DNA of 64,000 nucleotides from Diphasiastrum complanatum. Lineage: Eukaryota; Streptophyta; Lycopodiopsida; Lycopodiales; Lycopodiaceae. This document shows positions 46,576 through 58,027 of this stretch, in pieces. The translations under genes and the position numbers were made by a program. The notes beneath the pieces were generated by a model, which made no database searches, was not told the origin of the DNA, and saw only the letters and a program-made list of their open reading frames with translations. Position 1 is the first letter of the stretch. Each line of letters starts with the position of its first letter. The DNA is taken from positions 99,325,460 through 99,389,459 of the forward strand of contig CM055092.1 of the NCBI GenBank assembly GCA_029204225.1, given 5' to 3'.

Positions 46576-46779
46576 TTGAAATTCACCCCTAAAAGTGTAC
46601 TCCCTCTTGGGGGTTTATGTTTTACTTGTGTACTCTATGTAGAAGAACATTCTCCAATGATGGACTTTGTCAAAAATGAATACACATTAGAGGCGCTCTT
46701 TTTCATGTACTCTCAATCCTATTATACATCTAATTTCACTCCAACAAAACCATCACATGGTATCCGGTCAAGATTTTAA
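46576..46779 (+). other. Short conserved open frame at the cassette edge (copy C)
   Basis: 67 codons, one residue different from 22,909-23,112. Not recognised; it runs into the minisatellite. Confidence 0.35.
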
Positions 46780-47236
46780 AGAGGTGATCCGGTCGAGATT
46801 TGAGATACTGATCCGATCGAGATTTTGTCTTTTGGATCCGGTCGAGATGTGTTAACATTGATCCGGTCGAGATTTTGCCTTTGGATTCGGTCGAGATTTT
46901 TTCTTTGGATCCAGTCGAGATGTGATGACTCTGCTCTGGTCGAGATTTAAAATAGGTGATCCGGTCGAGATTTTTTCTTTGGATCCAGTCGAGATGTGAT
47001 GACTCTGCTCTGGTACAGATTTTAAACAAGTGATCCGGTCGATATGTGATGACTCTGATCCGGTCGAGATTTAAAATAGGTGATTCGGTCGATATGTGAT
47101 GACTTTGATCTAGTCGAGATTTTGTCTTTGTTGGCATCCGGTCGAGATTGCCATTCAGTTGAGATTTGAGTTGTTGGTATCCGGTCAAGATTGCCATCCG
47201 GTTGAGATGTGAGTTGTTGGCATCCGGTTGCGATTG
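46753..47236. repeat. GGTCGAGAT minisatellite (copy C)
   Basis: Same array, order and variants as 23,086-23,569, with scattered substitutions; core ATCCGGTCGAGAT. Confidence 0.9.
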
Positions 47237-47671
47237 TGTTGGAGGGTTTGCGGATCCCGAGGCAACCCTAACCCTAGTTAATATGTGAGAGGGATTTGGC
47301 ACCCTCCGTGTGTAAGTCCAACCCAATGATCACATAGTTATTTGATTAAAGGACTTTAGGCCTTTTTGCGGGACTTTTATGTCGCAAGGCCTAAATGCCA
47401 AGTTAGTAAATAAAGTTGGCTTTCCCTCCAATTTTGGATATTTCCCACTCTTTTTTAAATTTGAATAATTAGGGAGGTAGAAATGGACCAATAGCATTAT
47501 GAGGCCAGGGTTCTCCTCTCTATAATAAAAAGGGACCAACTCGAGTAGTCTTTATTGTGGATCTTAGTGTTAATGATTGTAGTGTTAATGCTTAGGGTTA
47601 ATGGATGTTAGAGTTAGATGTTGATCTTCCATTCATGCTGAAATTTAAAATATGCTATCGCTCTCTTGGGA
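47237..47671 (+). repeat. Gypsy LTR copy, 3'-truncated (copy C)
   Basis: TGTTGGAGGG start, breaks at CTCTCTTGGGA into copia RT, exactly as at 24,002. Confidence 0.75.
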
Positions 47672-48475
47672 TTCATATGCTGAAATTCATATGGTAGATG
47701 CAAAGTGTAGTGATATACCTATGGAGTCAAATGTAAAGCTAACTATAAGAGGTAATGCAAGATCCTTCGAGGACATTACTCTCTATAGAAAGCTAGTTGG
47801 TTCACTTATATATCTAACCATCACAAGACTAGATATAAGCTATTTTGTTGGTAGATTAAGCCAGTTTATGTAAGATCCTAGTGAAGAGCATTGGAAGCTA
47901 GAGAAAAGAGTTTTGAGATACATCATGGGCACTCGAGATTTTGGCATATTGTATGAGGGATCATCACGAAACTTGTATGGTTTTTCAGATTTAGACTTTG
48001 CTAGAGATCAAATGGATAGAAAATCCACAAGTGCACATTGTATTTTCAGAGGTGATGGAGCTATATCATGGATGTCGAAGAAACAAGCCACTCTCTCATT
48101 GTCATCTAGTGAGGCCGATTACAAAGTTCTTACTCATTACACAGAGGAGATATATGGATCAAGAGGATGATAAAGGATCTTAACTTGCTGGAATTTTTAG
48201 AGAGCCCAATCATCTTTTGTGACAACCTTTCAGCCCAAAAGTTGGCAAACAATCCTATCTTTCATACGAGGAGTAAGCATATTGAGGTGGCATATCACTT
48301 TGTGAGAGAACAAACCATGGAAAAGGAGGTGGAGCTTCAACATGTGTCTTCAATGGAATGTGTAGCTGATATCTTCACCAAAGCACTTGGAAAAGACATG
48401 TTTACCTTTAAAGCATAGGACTTCACTTGGAGTATTCTCGAGGTCTATTGTAAACTAATTGAAGAGGGACTGTGA
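47672..48475 (+). pseudogene. Ty1/copia RT end and RNase H (copy C)
   Basis: Same fragment as copies A and B, with F-S-D-L-D-F-A-R-D-Q, S-L-S-S-S-E-A-D-Y-K and A-D-I-F-T-K-A-L-G. A stop follows S-Q-F-M, as in copy B, but the copy B stop before V-L-R-Y is absent here (E-K-R-V-L-R-Y). A frame break follows I-Y-G-S-R-G. Confidence 0.85.
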
Positions 48476-48648
48476 GAAACTGTCAACCAATTTGATCTAT
48501 TTTGGTCTATGTTGATTAGTTGGCAATTTAGGCCAATATGCATTTTATACTTAGAGATAAAATTTATGAAGCTATTTTTAGCCTAAGTACATGTGAAATT
48601 ACCACTTTTAAAAAGTGAGAGAAAGTAGAAAGTCGAATTAGGACACAT

Positions 48649-49937
48649 TCAAATTTGAATGTTAGATTCAGTGAATCTAGTGATCTTTCCATTTACTTGA
48701 TGTTCGTCTAGTTTATAGAATCGAATAATATATTTTAGAACATTTTCAATATCAATATAGATATTATTTCAACCGTTGTAATTGCACTCACTATATTCTG
48801 ATTTGTATAATTCAGCTATATGAAGTGGTTGCCCAACTACTTTGAACATTCTGTCATTATAATAATTTCTTGCTAATCTTACCCGATATGGACGAGGAAG
48901 ATCAGTTTTCTTCACCATCACTTGAGAAAAGACATTTTTAACTAATCTAAAAAAAGTAGAATAAGCATTTCTGCTTATTCCAGAAATATCACATGCACCT
49001 AGTATTACAGTTGCATCCAAGTAAGTTTCAACCTTATTCAAAATACTCTCTACAATTTCATTTTTCATTTTTAGAGACTGAGCATTTTTCATCATTGCCT
49101 TTATTGACTTTCTTGGTAAAACATGAATTAAAGAAGATCTGATGCATGAACGATCTGTTAAATAGCTCTTTGTGACAAACATGATCTGCAAAAGACATAT
49201 AAAATTCAAATTATGTTTAATAATTTGATAATGCATATTATCAAATGCAATTGAAACTTGTATGACCAAAACAAATCAAATAAATTGTTTATAAGAAAAC
49301 AAAGAAAACAAACTTAAATGCTCAAATCCTTTCTTTTTTATTGTCGCTATCTGTAGATAAGTCATTAATATCCTTCTTCGGTACTCTCTTTTTTTTCCTT
49401 TTCATCATTGTCTTTTTGATAACTTTTATATCAACAAACAGATTTTAAACTATCAGATTGCAACCTCTCCATGGATTCTAACATTTTTTCGTTTGATTCC
49501 CAAAGAGTAGTGACTGTAGCATTCAACTCTGACATAGCATGCTTGAGTGCATTATTTTCAGCACTAGTGTATTGCACACAATGAAACAATTGTTGATTTT
49601 AACGTTGCAATTGTTGATTCGCAAACTGTAATTGCTTATTAAGACAATATATGCTATGCATTTCAATATCATGCAACCTTTGACAATATCCAAGTAATTC
49701 GCTATTTTCTTCACATACAAATATGAGAAGATGAGTTATGGACTTAAAATTTGGACACAAATTCATACGTGGATCATTCGGATAAATTGACCCATCCACC
49801 CACAAATCTATATTCTTATGATTATTCATTCTCAATTCTCTAACTATTTCAACAACATTCTCTACAGCTTTCGAATTTTTCTTAATAATTGGAGTGCACT
49901 CCATAGGAAGTGCAACATGCAAATGGAACATTGCCAT
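48649..49937 (-). pseudogene. Unidentified cassette gene, damaged copy (C)
   Basis: Full-length relative of the gene at 15,625-16,910, including the intron. Damage: a stop after Q-Q-L-Q-R in the coiled-coil part, a one-base insertion in the A-run before N-E-I-V-E in exon 2, and a stop after C-N-Y-N-G. The exon 2 core (L-D-A-T-V-I-L-G-A-C-D-I-S-G-I-S-R-N) is well kept. The frame change after D-S-L-K-x-V-C is shared with copy A. Confidence 0.8.
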
Positions 49938-50505
49938 TGTTGCAAGCTACGATCCGTAAATACTTCAAACTACAATAAGTCAAATTGAATAGATCTAGCA
50001 TATCTTACTTTTGTAATGTCTATGTTGGGCTGAAAAATCGTCCCGCCTCATATTTCACTATAAGCATACAAAGATTTCAAAAGTGCTGCTACTCCCACTT
50101 CAGTTTTTGCTATGAGCACACCAAGATTTACAGTCTTAAAGCTCTAGCCTCGAATTTTGAAACGAGCATACAGAGAAGTTATTATATCTCATGCTTAACT
50201 AACTAATGTTTGAAGTTAACCATACTAGTTAAACATCAAGCAAGGCTAAAAACTCGGAAAACGACGACCAAAAGTTACCGATTCGTATTATGTATCTACA
50301 TGACCTCTCTCTAAAGTGAATTTTCTTAAAGGGCCCATTTTGAGCCATATTTTTCCTAATGTAGTGATCTAACATGAAAGGGAGTGAAATATAATTGGAC
50401 CCCTTCTTTTCCTCCTCTGAATTCTATTGGTTGAGTGACATATGAGCCCTCAAACTTGATTGGGCCAAATTGATGAATATCTCTCTTTTGATTGGACCCT
50501 AACTC
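49938..50505. other. Upstream region of the cassette gene (copy C)
   Basis: Non-coding, counterpart of 15,057-15,624. Confidence 0.4.
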
Positions 50506-51184
50506 TGTTGGAGGGTTTGCAGATCCCAAGGCAATCCTAACTCTAGTTAATAAGTGAGAGGAACTTGGCACCCTGTGTGTGTAAGTGCAACCCGATGATC
50601 ACATAGAGATTAGAAAGTTAATAAAAGGACTTTAGGCCTTTTTGCAGGACTTTTAATGTCGCAGGGCCTAAATGTCAAGTTAGTGAATAAAGCTGGGTTT
50701 CCCACCAATTTGGATGGTTTCCACTCTTTTTTAAATTTGAATAATTAGGGAGACAGCTTGAGTTTGCTACACATGTACATATCTTCATTTCAAATAAGCA
50801 GATTGGTTCTCTTGTGAAATGGATTTATGAATGTTCTTGTTCTCTATCACTTTTCCTCAATCTCTCATGCTTTTATTGTGTTTTGCTAATTGTTGGATCT
50901 GATTGTTATTAGGATTGCATGTTTTGTACTTTCTATGAGAGAGAAAGGGAAAGAGAGAAAGAGTAAGCTATCTTCGTTGTGGATATAGTGTTAATGGATG
51001 TAGTGTTAATGCTTAGGGTTAATGGATGTTAGAGTTAGATGTGAATCTTCCATTCATGCTAGAATCTAAACTATGCTATCGCTCTCATGGGAACGAATCT
51101 ACGCATGACAACTAACTTCATCTCCTCGATGCTAGATTGATTAGATCTTGGGTTGAGGATAGGCAAGGAAAGAAACCCACTACA
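50506..51184 (+). repeat. Ty3/gypsy 5' LTR (copy C)
   Basis: 679 bp, TGTTGGAGGG ... CCCACTACA, followed by the primer site. Counterpart of 25,994-26,681. A 3' LTR was not found after the integrase. Confidence 0.8.
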
Positions 51185-51188
51185 ATTT

Positions 51189-51207
51189 TGGCTCCGTTGT
51201 CGGGGAC
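51189..51207 (+). promoter_or_regulatory. Gypsy primer-binding site (copy C)
   Basis: TGGCTCCGTTGTCGGGGAC, as in copy B. Confidence 0.75.
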
Positions 51208-52371
51208 CTACACCAATTTCTTAGTTTGCAGCATGTTTGTTGGATGGTTAGCTTGCATTAGGCATCTTGTCGTGGCATGAATAGTGTTAAATCTGCATTT
51301 AGGATTAGTTTGGGAGTGACTTTGCCTGATTTAAGTGGATTTTCTTGTTTGAAATCTAATCTAATTGTGAAACAGGGAAAGCTATTCAAATCACCAATCT
51401 TAAGATCTATTTGGATTTGAAATATCAGAAAAAACAACAAAATCGGTCAAATCTGCCAGATTTTGGTCAAAAGGAGACAAAAATCGTCTTCAGAGCAGAT
51501 AAATTTCTGCCCTATTTCAGAAAACGTTCGTCGAGTTGAAGGAACCTTCAGTTTTGATCATAGAACCTTCAGCTTGAAGGGCGAACAATCCTTCCCAGCA
51601 GATTTTTAGAAACATAAAAAAAATCCATCAAAAAATCACAAAAATCCTAAACAAAAAAAGAACCTTCACTCGATTCACTGTGCATAGGTGTGATTCAGAT
51701 TTATCTACTGCCAGGTCGACGAAGAATTATATCATAAATAGAAGGTTTCTCAGAGGATTAGTTGTCATATTGTCATATTTTTGTCAAAGAAGTCTCTTTT
51801 TTGCAAAAATACCAGTATTGCTCTTGATTCTTTGCCAGACCTTCGCCGAGTTTTCATATTATTCTATTTAAAATAATTTACTATTTTTGAGTTTGGCCAA
51901 TATTCATCCTATTCAGATCATAGAAAATCTTTACTTTTACCCTCGTCAAATTACAAAAACTGTGCTTTTGTGTGTCCGAAACCTTCGCCAGTTCTACCCT
52001 AGCTTTATCTTGTCTCAGATTCTGAGTCTGAGAGTGCGGCAAAGGTTATTTCCATAGAAATTGTCAGAAAAATCTGATTAAAGAGTTTTTTTCAAAAATA
52101 GCACTATTGAATCTTCACTGAGTGAATCTTCCCCTAGGGAACCTTCGTTAGGTCAATTTTTAGGTTCTGATTTTCTAGATCAAGTCCTTGTCAAATTTTG
52201 AGTCAAATCTGATACAGTCTAATTTTGATTCTAAGAATTTCTTTTTTGTGAATTCACGATATAGGAATCTAATTCTTGTCAAGTGGAAGAGATCTAGCAA
52301 ATCTGATCTGAGATAGTTTCGATTGAAAATCTAGATCCAATCTCATTGTCTGCTTGATTTAATCTGTAAAG
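51208..52371 (+). other. Gypsy untranslated leader (copy C)
   Basis: Counterpart of 26,705-27,880; no coding frame; GAACCTTC-type motifs again present. Confidence 0.6.
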
Positions 52372-55300
52372 ATGGCTGTCCCTGGAGGTGCTCCTCGAGA
52401 AGTCAATCCAATCATTATTAGAAGAGCACATCGTTTGGATCTACCCAAATATAATGGATTAATAGATCTAGTTAGATTTCTTCAGATCTATTCTGAATCT
52501 TGTGAAGTCTATGGCGAAGTTTCTTTCCAAGATAAACTTAGCTTTTTTTCTATGGCCTTAACAGACGCAGCACAAGATTGGTACTATAATCAAGATGAAA
52601 CTGAGCACATAGATTGAAAGACTGTTAAACGAGCCCTTATCAGACGGTTCAAACCTTGGAAGTTTATGAAAGACCTTTTTCTAGTTTTAAGTAAAATTAA
52701 AATGGGAAGGCAGAAAATGGTTCAAGACTACATTGAATGGGTAAAACGCCTAAAATCTGAGTGCGAACTTGAGCTAATTAACGAAAATGTCATGATTATG
52801 TGATTTTGTGAGGTTTACCTAAAAGGATCAAATGTGAGCCACTTTTGCAACATGCTATGGATGATGCAATTCCGGAGGAGGATGAAGATTCAGACGATGA
52901 GACGAATATCAATATGTTGCCTTATACAGCAGGGCAGACCACTACGACATCCACCACTATTGCATTAATGAATGTCAACGCTACTACAGAAATGATGCTC
53001 AATGAGTTCGAGAATCTTGGGAAGAACCAGTAGAAACAGATGAAAAAGTTGTAGTTGCAATTTGATGAGAAGATCAAAACATTGGAAGATTTCCATGGAC
53101 AAGAGAACAAGGAACCTGAGAAGTTTGCAAAGACTTTTCCTACAAGGAAAAATGTTTGATGTTCTATTGGTACAGGAAATCACACAATCAATGAGTCTCC
53201 TCAATTGAAAAAATGAATGAAAATCAATATATGCGATTTGTGTAATTCGCCTGATCATGAGACTATTTTTTGCAACTTCAATCCTCAGATAATTCAGCAA
53301 CGGTATGCCCATATGGGATATCAAGAACCACATTATGGAGGAAATCCGGCAGCTAGACCTCGTCAATCTACTCTAGGATACTCGGAACGGCTAGTCTTAC
53401 TTGCCCCACCAAAGCACCCTGCTCCTCCTACCAATTTGATGGAACCATAACCTTACAAAAGTGCCGAGCAATGGAACTATGGTAATGATCAAGAAGGTGG
53501 ATCTTCAAAACAATATGCTATTTAGACTGTCGCGCAACAAGCAACATCTAGAAACTGGACCAGAACACCACTTGGATGCTTTGCATGTGGAAAAAATCAC
53601 AGAGTTGCAGAATGTCGAAATAAAGAAAAATTTGTACCATTCTGTCATGACTGTGGTTATGGGCATTGCTATAAGGAGTGTCCAGCAAAACCAAAGCCAC
53701 CACTGGCTACAGCTCTTGCAAATTTGATAGCAACCAAGCAAAACCAAGTAGCTCAGAATAAAGCAAGTGTACCCTTGATGGTGGTCACCATGGCACAAAA
53801 GTAGGAAGAACTGGTAGCTGATCCAGTACCTGCTGATTCTATGCCATTAACTGATTTACCAACAACCTCTGGAGTCTATCCAAATCTTCATGCAGAAAAA
53901 AGAAGATATCAGGATATGAGGCAGTGGATTAAACATCTACAAGTAGAAGAGAAGCTTGAAGCGACTAGAGCAACAGCCAAAGTTTGTTCTTCACTATTGC
54001 AGCAACCGAAAAATTCACGAACAAATATGAATGCCTAGTTGCATCATCATGAAGAACCCTTCAAGATGACTGAACCAGAAGCACCGCAAACAGAACTGCT
54101 CATGAATATTTTTTCTAGTAAGATCAATATTTCGTTGGGAGAGTTCCTAAAGTTGGTGCCATTTCGGTATTTCGTGAAGGAAATGCACTTTTCATTTTAT
54201 ACGGATCACCAGCCGTTACTTTACTTGGTAAACAAGATGTGCAATACTGGGTGTATTGCAAGATGGTTACTGTTATTGACTGAATTTGACTTTCGAATTG
54301 TGGTTCATAAGGAAAAGCAACATTATCTAGACAACCATGTTTCGCAAATTGAATCTGCACGAGTTAATACTGAAGTGGATGATGAATTACCAGACACTAC
54401 ATTATTCTATGTACAGGCAGTACCTAGGTGGGCAGTGGATATTGTTGAGTACCTGATGCTAGGACAACCGAATGACTCTTTGACAAAAGTACAAAAGATG
54501 CAATTGATTCAAAATGCTGAACCTTACCAATTGATTGCAGAAAAATTGTATCTTCATTGATCAGACAATATTCTACGTAGATGTGTTTTATCGCATGAAA
54601 TATCAGATTTAATCATGTTTTCACATGATGGCATGGGCAGAGGACACTTCTCTATAGATATTATTGTCCGCAAACTTTTGCAATCAGGTTGTTGGTGGCC
54701 TACGCTTCATAAGGACACAAAAAATTATATTCAGACATGTGATGTTTGCCAGCGAGCACGACGGCCTACTAGATAGAATTATGAACATTTACATCTGGTT
54801 TTATCGCAAGCACCATTTGAAAAATGCAGACTGGATTATATTGGTGCTATTCATCCTACCGCGTGAGGATCTCAGACCCAATATATTATCATAGCAACTG
54901 ATAATATGACCAAGTGGGTTGAAGCCAAAGCTGTCAAAGTTGCTAATGCGAAATCTATGGCCAAGTTTCTCTCTGCAAATATTATTAATAGATTTGGATG
55001 TCCGATCGAGATTGTCAGTGACCGAGGTACACACTTTGCTAATCAAACGATAGAGTGTTTACTGGAAGAGTTTTTTGTTATACACAATTTTAGTACTCCT
55101 TATCCTAGAGGGAATGGCCAAGCCGAATCTTCCAATAAGATTCTCTACACTATTATGATGAAAATAGTGAGTCGATCTGATTGGGAACATAAACTGCATG
55201 CAACATTATGGGCATTCAGAACTGCTTACAAAAGTAGTAGAAATCAAACACTATTTCAACTAGTTTATGGTCAAGATGTTGTCATGCCGATTGAATTTTT

Positions 55301-55560
55301 AATACCATCTCTACGTATAACATCGACAAAGCAGCTAAATGATGATAAGTCTTTGCAACTATGTCGTGAAGCATTGCACAAATTGTGTGAAACAAGATTG
55401 ATGGTAGTTCATGCGTTAGCAGTAGAGAAAGCCCGTCGTAAGGAAATTGAAGTTTACCGATGAAGGCCCGTATAGAGTGAAGGAAATTCTGATCTATGGA
55501 GAAGTGATTCTTGAGCACTTGGACAGAAAACAGTTTGATACTTTTGTGAATGGCAGCTGA
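52372..55560 (+). pseudogene. Ty3/gypsy gag-RNase H-integrase, RT deleted (copy C)
   Basis: Longest gypsy copy. Gag from MAVPGGAPREVNPIIIRRAH (52,372) with three knuckles: C-D-L-C-N-S-P-D-H-E-T-I-F-C, C-F-A-C-G-K-N-H-R-V-A-E-C and C-H-D-C-G-Y-G-H-C-Y-K-E-C. A linker reaches V-P-F-R (about 54,165), which joins RNase H (Y-T-D-H-Q-P-L-L) with no RT between. Integrase zinc finger H-D-G-M-G-R-G-H ... C-D-V-C-Q-R-A (about 54,630-54,765). Core with D-N-M-T-K-W-V-E, V-S-D-R-G-T-H-F and N-G-Q-A-E-S-S-N (D, D, E all present, 54,906-55,463). C-terminal GPYRVKEI segment, frameshifted. Stops are many in gag; a TGA in H-P-T-A-stop-G-S is private to this copy (CGA in copy A). Confidence 0.9.
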
Positions 55561-56230
55561 TTTTGCAAGTTATGGCAGTCTGCTTCGCCAGTTCAGCAAG
55601 CATGATGCAAATGATCTCATGCCAACACATAGGGTCATGCCACACACCAAATCTCTACTTGACAATGTTGGATTTTAGTGGATTCAGAGATGATCGACTG
55701 GTATCGGATTAGTCGATATCTAAACAGATTATCTAATACGAAGTCAAAAATTAGTGGAAATGGTGGTGAGCAGTGGAAGTGGAGCAGTGGAAGTGGTGAG
55801 CAGCGGAAGTTGAGCAGGTGGTGCGTGGATCCGAAGTGCGTCAGTACCAACTATGAGCAAGTTCAAGATGGATCAAATAACTACAATGCGCAATAGAAAA
55901 AAATAGTAGTGTAGACACAAAAAATGCACTCTGATAATAATCGACACTTAGTACAAGAGCTTGAAGCTAGTGCAAATCAGTGGGCGCTAATTAGTCTTTA
56001 GGTGAGTTTGTTGATGGCTAACTAATTGATTCAAAAACTTAACCTGACTAATTACAACAAAACGCCTACTAGATAATAACCTGATCAAAGAGCTGACTCT
56101 AGTAGATCTTTCTTGATGATTGGAAGTCAAATGATCAGTACATTAAAAGTTACCATTAATCTACTTGATTAATTACATTTGTCCTACAGTAGAGAGCCGT
56201 CGTTTTTGCCAAAGAGTTATGTATAGAAGT
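55561..56230. other. Gypsy 3' untranslated sequence (block C)
   Basis: Counterpart of 5,561-6,240. No gene and no recognisable copy of the TGTTGGAGGG LTR. Confidence 0.55.
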
Positions 56231-57480
56231 AGGCGGACTGTCAACGTCACGACGTGGGTCGGATTTTCGAGTTGACAGTACAAAGGGTCGAAATATTATA
56301 AAGGGTCTGATTTGTACAAAGGGTCAAAAAATATACAAAGGGTCAGAAAATATACAAAGACTTGTATTTTTTCAGGGTCAGAAAAATTAGAACCGATTTG
56401 TACCGAACAGCTTCGACGGCTCTCGAAAAAATTAGACTTGATCTAGGGTCAAAAAAATTAGAACCGATCCAACCCAACCCAGGGTTGAAAAATCTCTCTT
56501 TCACAAGAATGACATTGGGTCAAAAATAGTCTTGGGTCGAAAAAATTTGATACTAAATGTTTTTGATCTTCAAGTAAAAATTAATGCCCCCTCTATTTTT
56601 GTAGTTTTTCAAGAATAAGTATAAACATGTTTTTCAAGATGTTCATTACCTAATGGAATTGGGCTTGAGCATAGAATTCCAACTCTCCCCCTTGATGTGG
56701 ATCTTGAAAATCTTTTATCTTCAGATTTAATAAATTGTTAAATCTGAGTTGGTACTCCATGGTGAAGTAATTTGCTGCCATAAACTCTGTCCTATAGTAA
56801 ACCAAAGAAATTATCCTTGTGATTTGGTTGTCATAGTAGATAAATGTCAGATGCGATTGAATAAAATTGGTATCTACAGGTAGGTTCTTTAGTCAAATCG
56901 CCTCCTTGGTAGCATTTGTGCAAGCTATAAAATCTGACTCTGTGGAGGATAATGTTACTGAGGTCTAGCTGTTACATGAGATTGGACCTTGATTGAAAAT
57001 AGATCCAGAAGTTGATATTCTAATGTCAATACTTTCTATCCAATCTACATCTGTGTAGCCTTTGAGAATGTTGGCTGATGGGCCAGATTTTTGTTGACTG
57101 ATGGAAATCAGTCTACTGGGTCGGATTCAAAAAATGTACTCCAGTGCTAACATGCATTTCAGATCTTTCATTGAGCTCAAATTGTTACTGAGTAATAAAA
57201 CTCATCTACATAATGAGCAGTGATAATAGAAAGATCTGATATAGACTTAAAGTAGATATTCGAGTCTACTGAGTTCAGCTAGAAAACATTCTCATTTCGA
57301 AGTGCAAGTTTGATGTCATCTTCTGTCTTGCACTAGTCAACATCAATAGTTGACTTTGCCTCTGAAATAGTGTTGAGTTTCTGCACAAAGTAACAGGCCG
57401 GATCATCCACGAATCGTGATGGAGGCTGTCTGGATCGATTCGATCTTCTTGTTGACAGATCCTCTACTCCAGATGATCTA
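56231..57480 (-). pseudogene. Ty1/copia RT-RNase H tail with 3' LTR start (block C)
   Basis: Counterpart of 6,241-7,480. Minus strand: decayed RT (about 57,480-57,120), RNase H (about 57,090-56,700), a purine tract AAGGGGGAGAG (about 56,682-56,692), then LTR-like DNA with repeated GACCCTTTGTATATTTT-type phrases (56,270-56,400). It lies tail to tail with the gypsy element. Confidence 0.75.
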
Positions 57481-58027
57481 TTGGTTATTTCTTTGCTTTT
57501 TCTTTAGGTTTGTTGCCTGTTACCAAGCTCATTTGGGCATTACTTGTCTGTTTACTTATTTGTTACAATGCTTAGGTCTGGCAGAAACTGATTGAATATC
57601 TTTGTAGTATAATGTCCTGCCTGTTAGAGGACAACTCAGGGTCGTTCTCTAAATAGAGATGCAAGCCATGAGCATTCATTTACAGATCAGCATGCAGCAT
57701 AAATGAACATTCAATTGATTCTACAGCTACCTACTCTAAAAATGAACTGAATCAGATCCTACACTTTACTAGAACTGAGCTACACTTGCATTAATCCACA
57801 AAGCTAAAACAAGAACTAATCTACAACATTTTAGAAGTCCAAGAATCAAGAAACCAACCAGTCTTTTGATTCTTGGACATCCCAAGAACATCAAAAAATA
57901 GAATGTTGGAGGATATGCAAGATTTATACCACATTTCTAGCCTATTTAGTTTATTTGAATGCTAGTTCTACATTATTTCACAAACAAGAAAAAAAAACTA
58001 ACCCACTGTAGGAAAGGAAGAAATCTA
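57481..58027. other. Right end of block C
   Basis: Matches 8,870-9,435 without the minisatellite found in block L, and so shows the state before that insertion. No gene is read. Confidence 0.5.
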
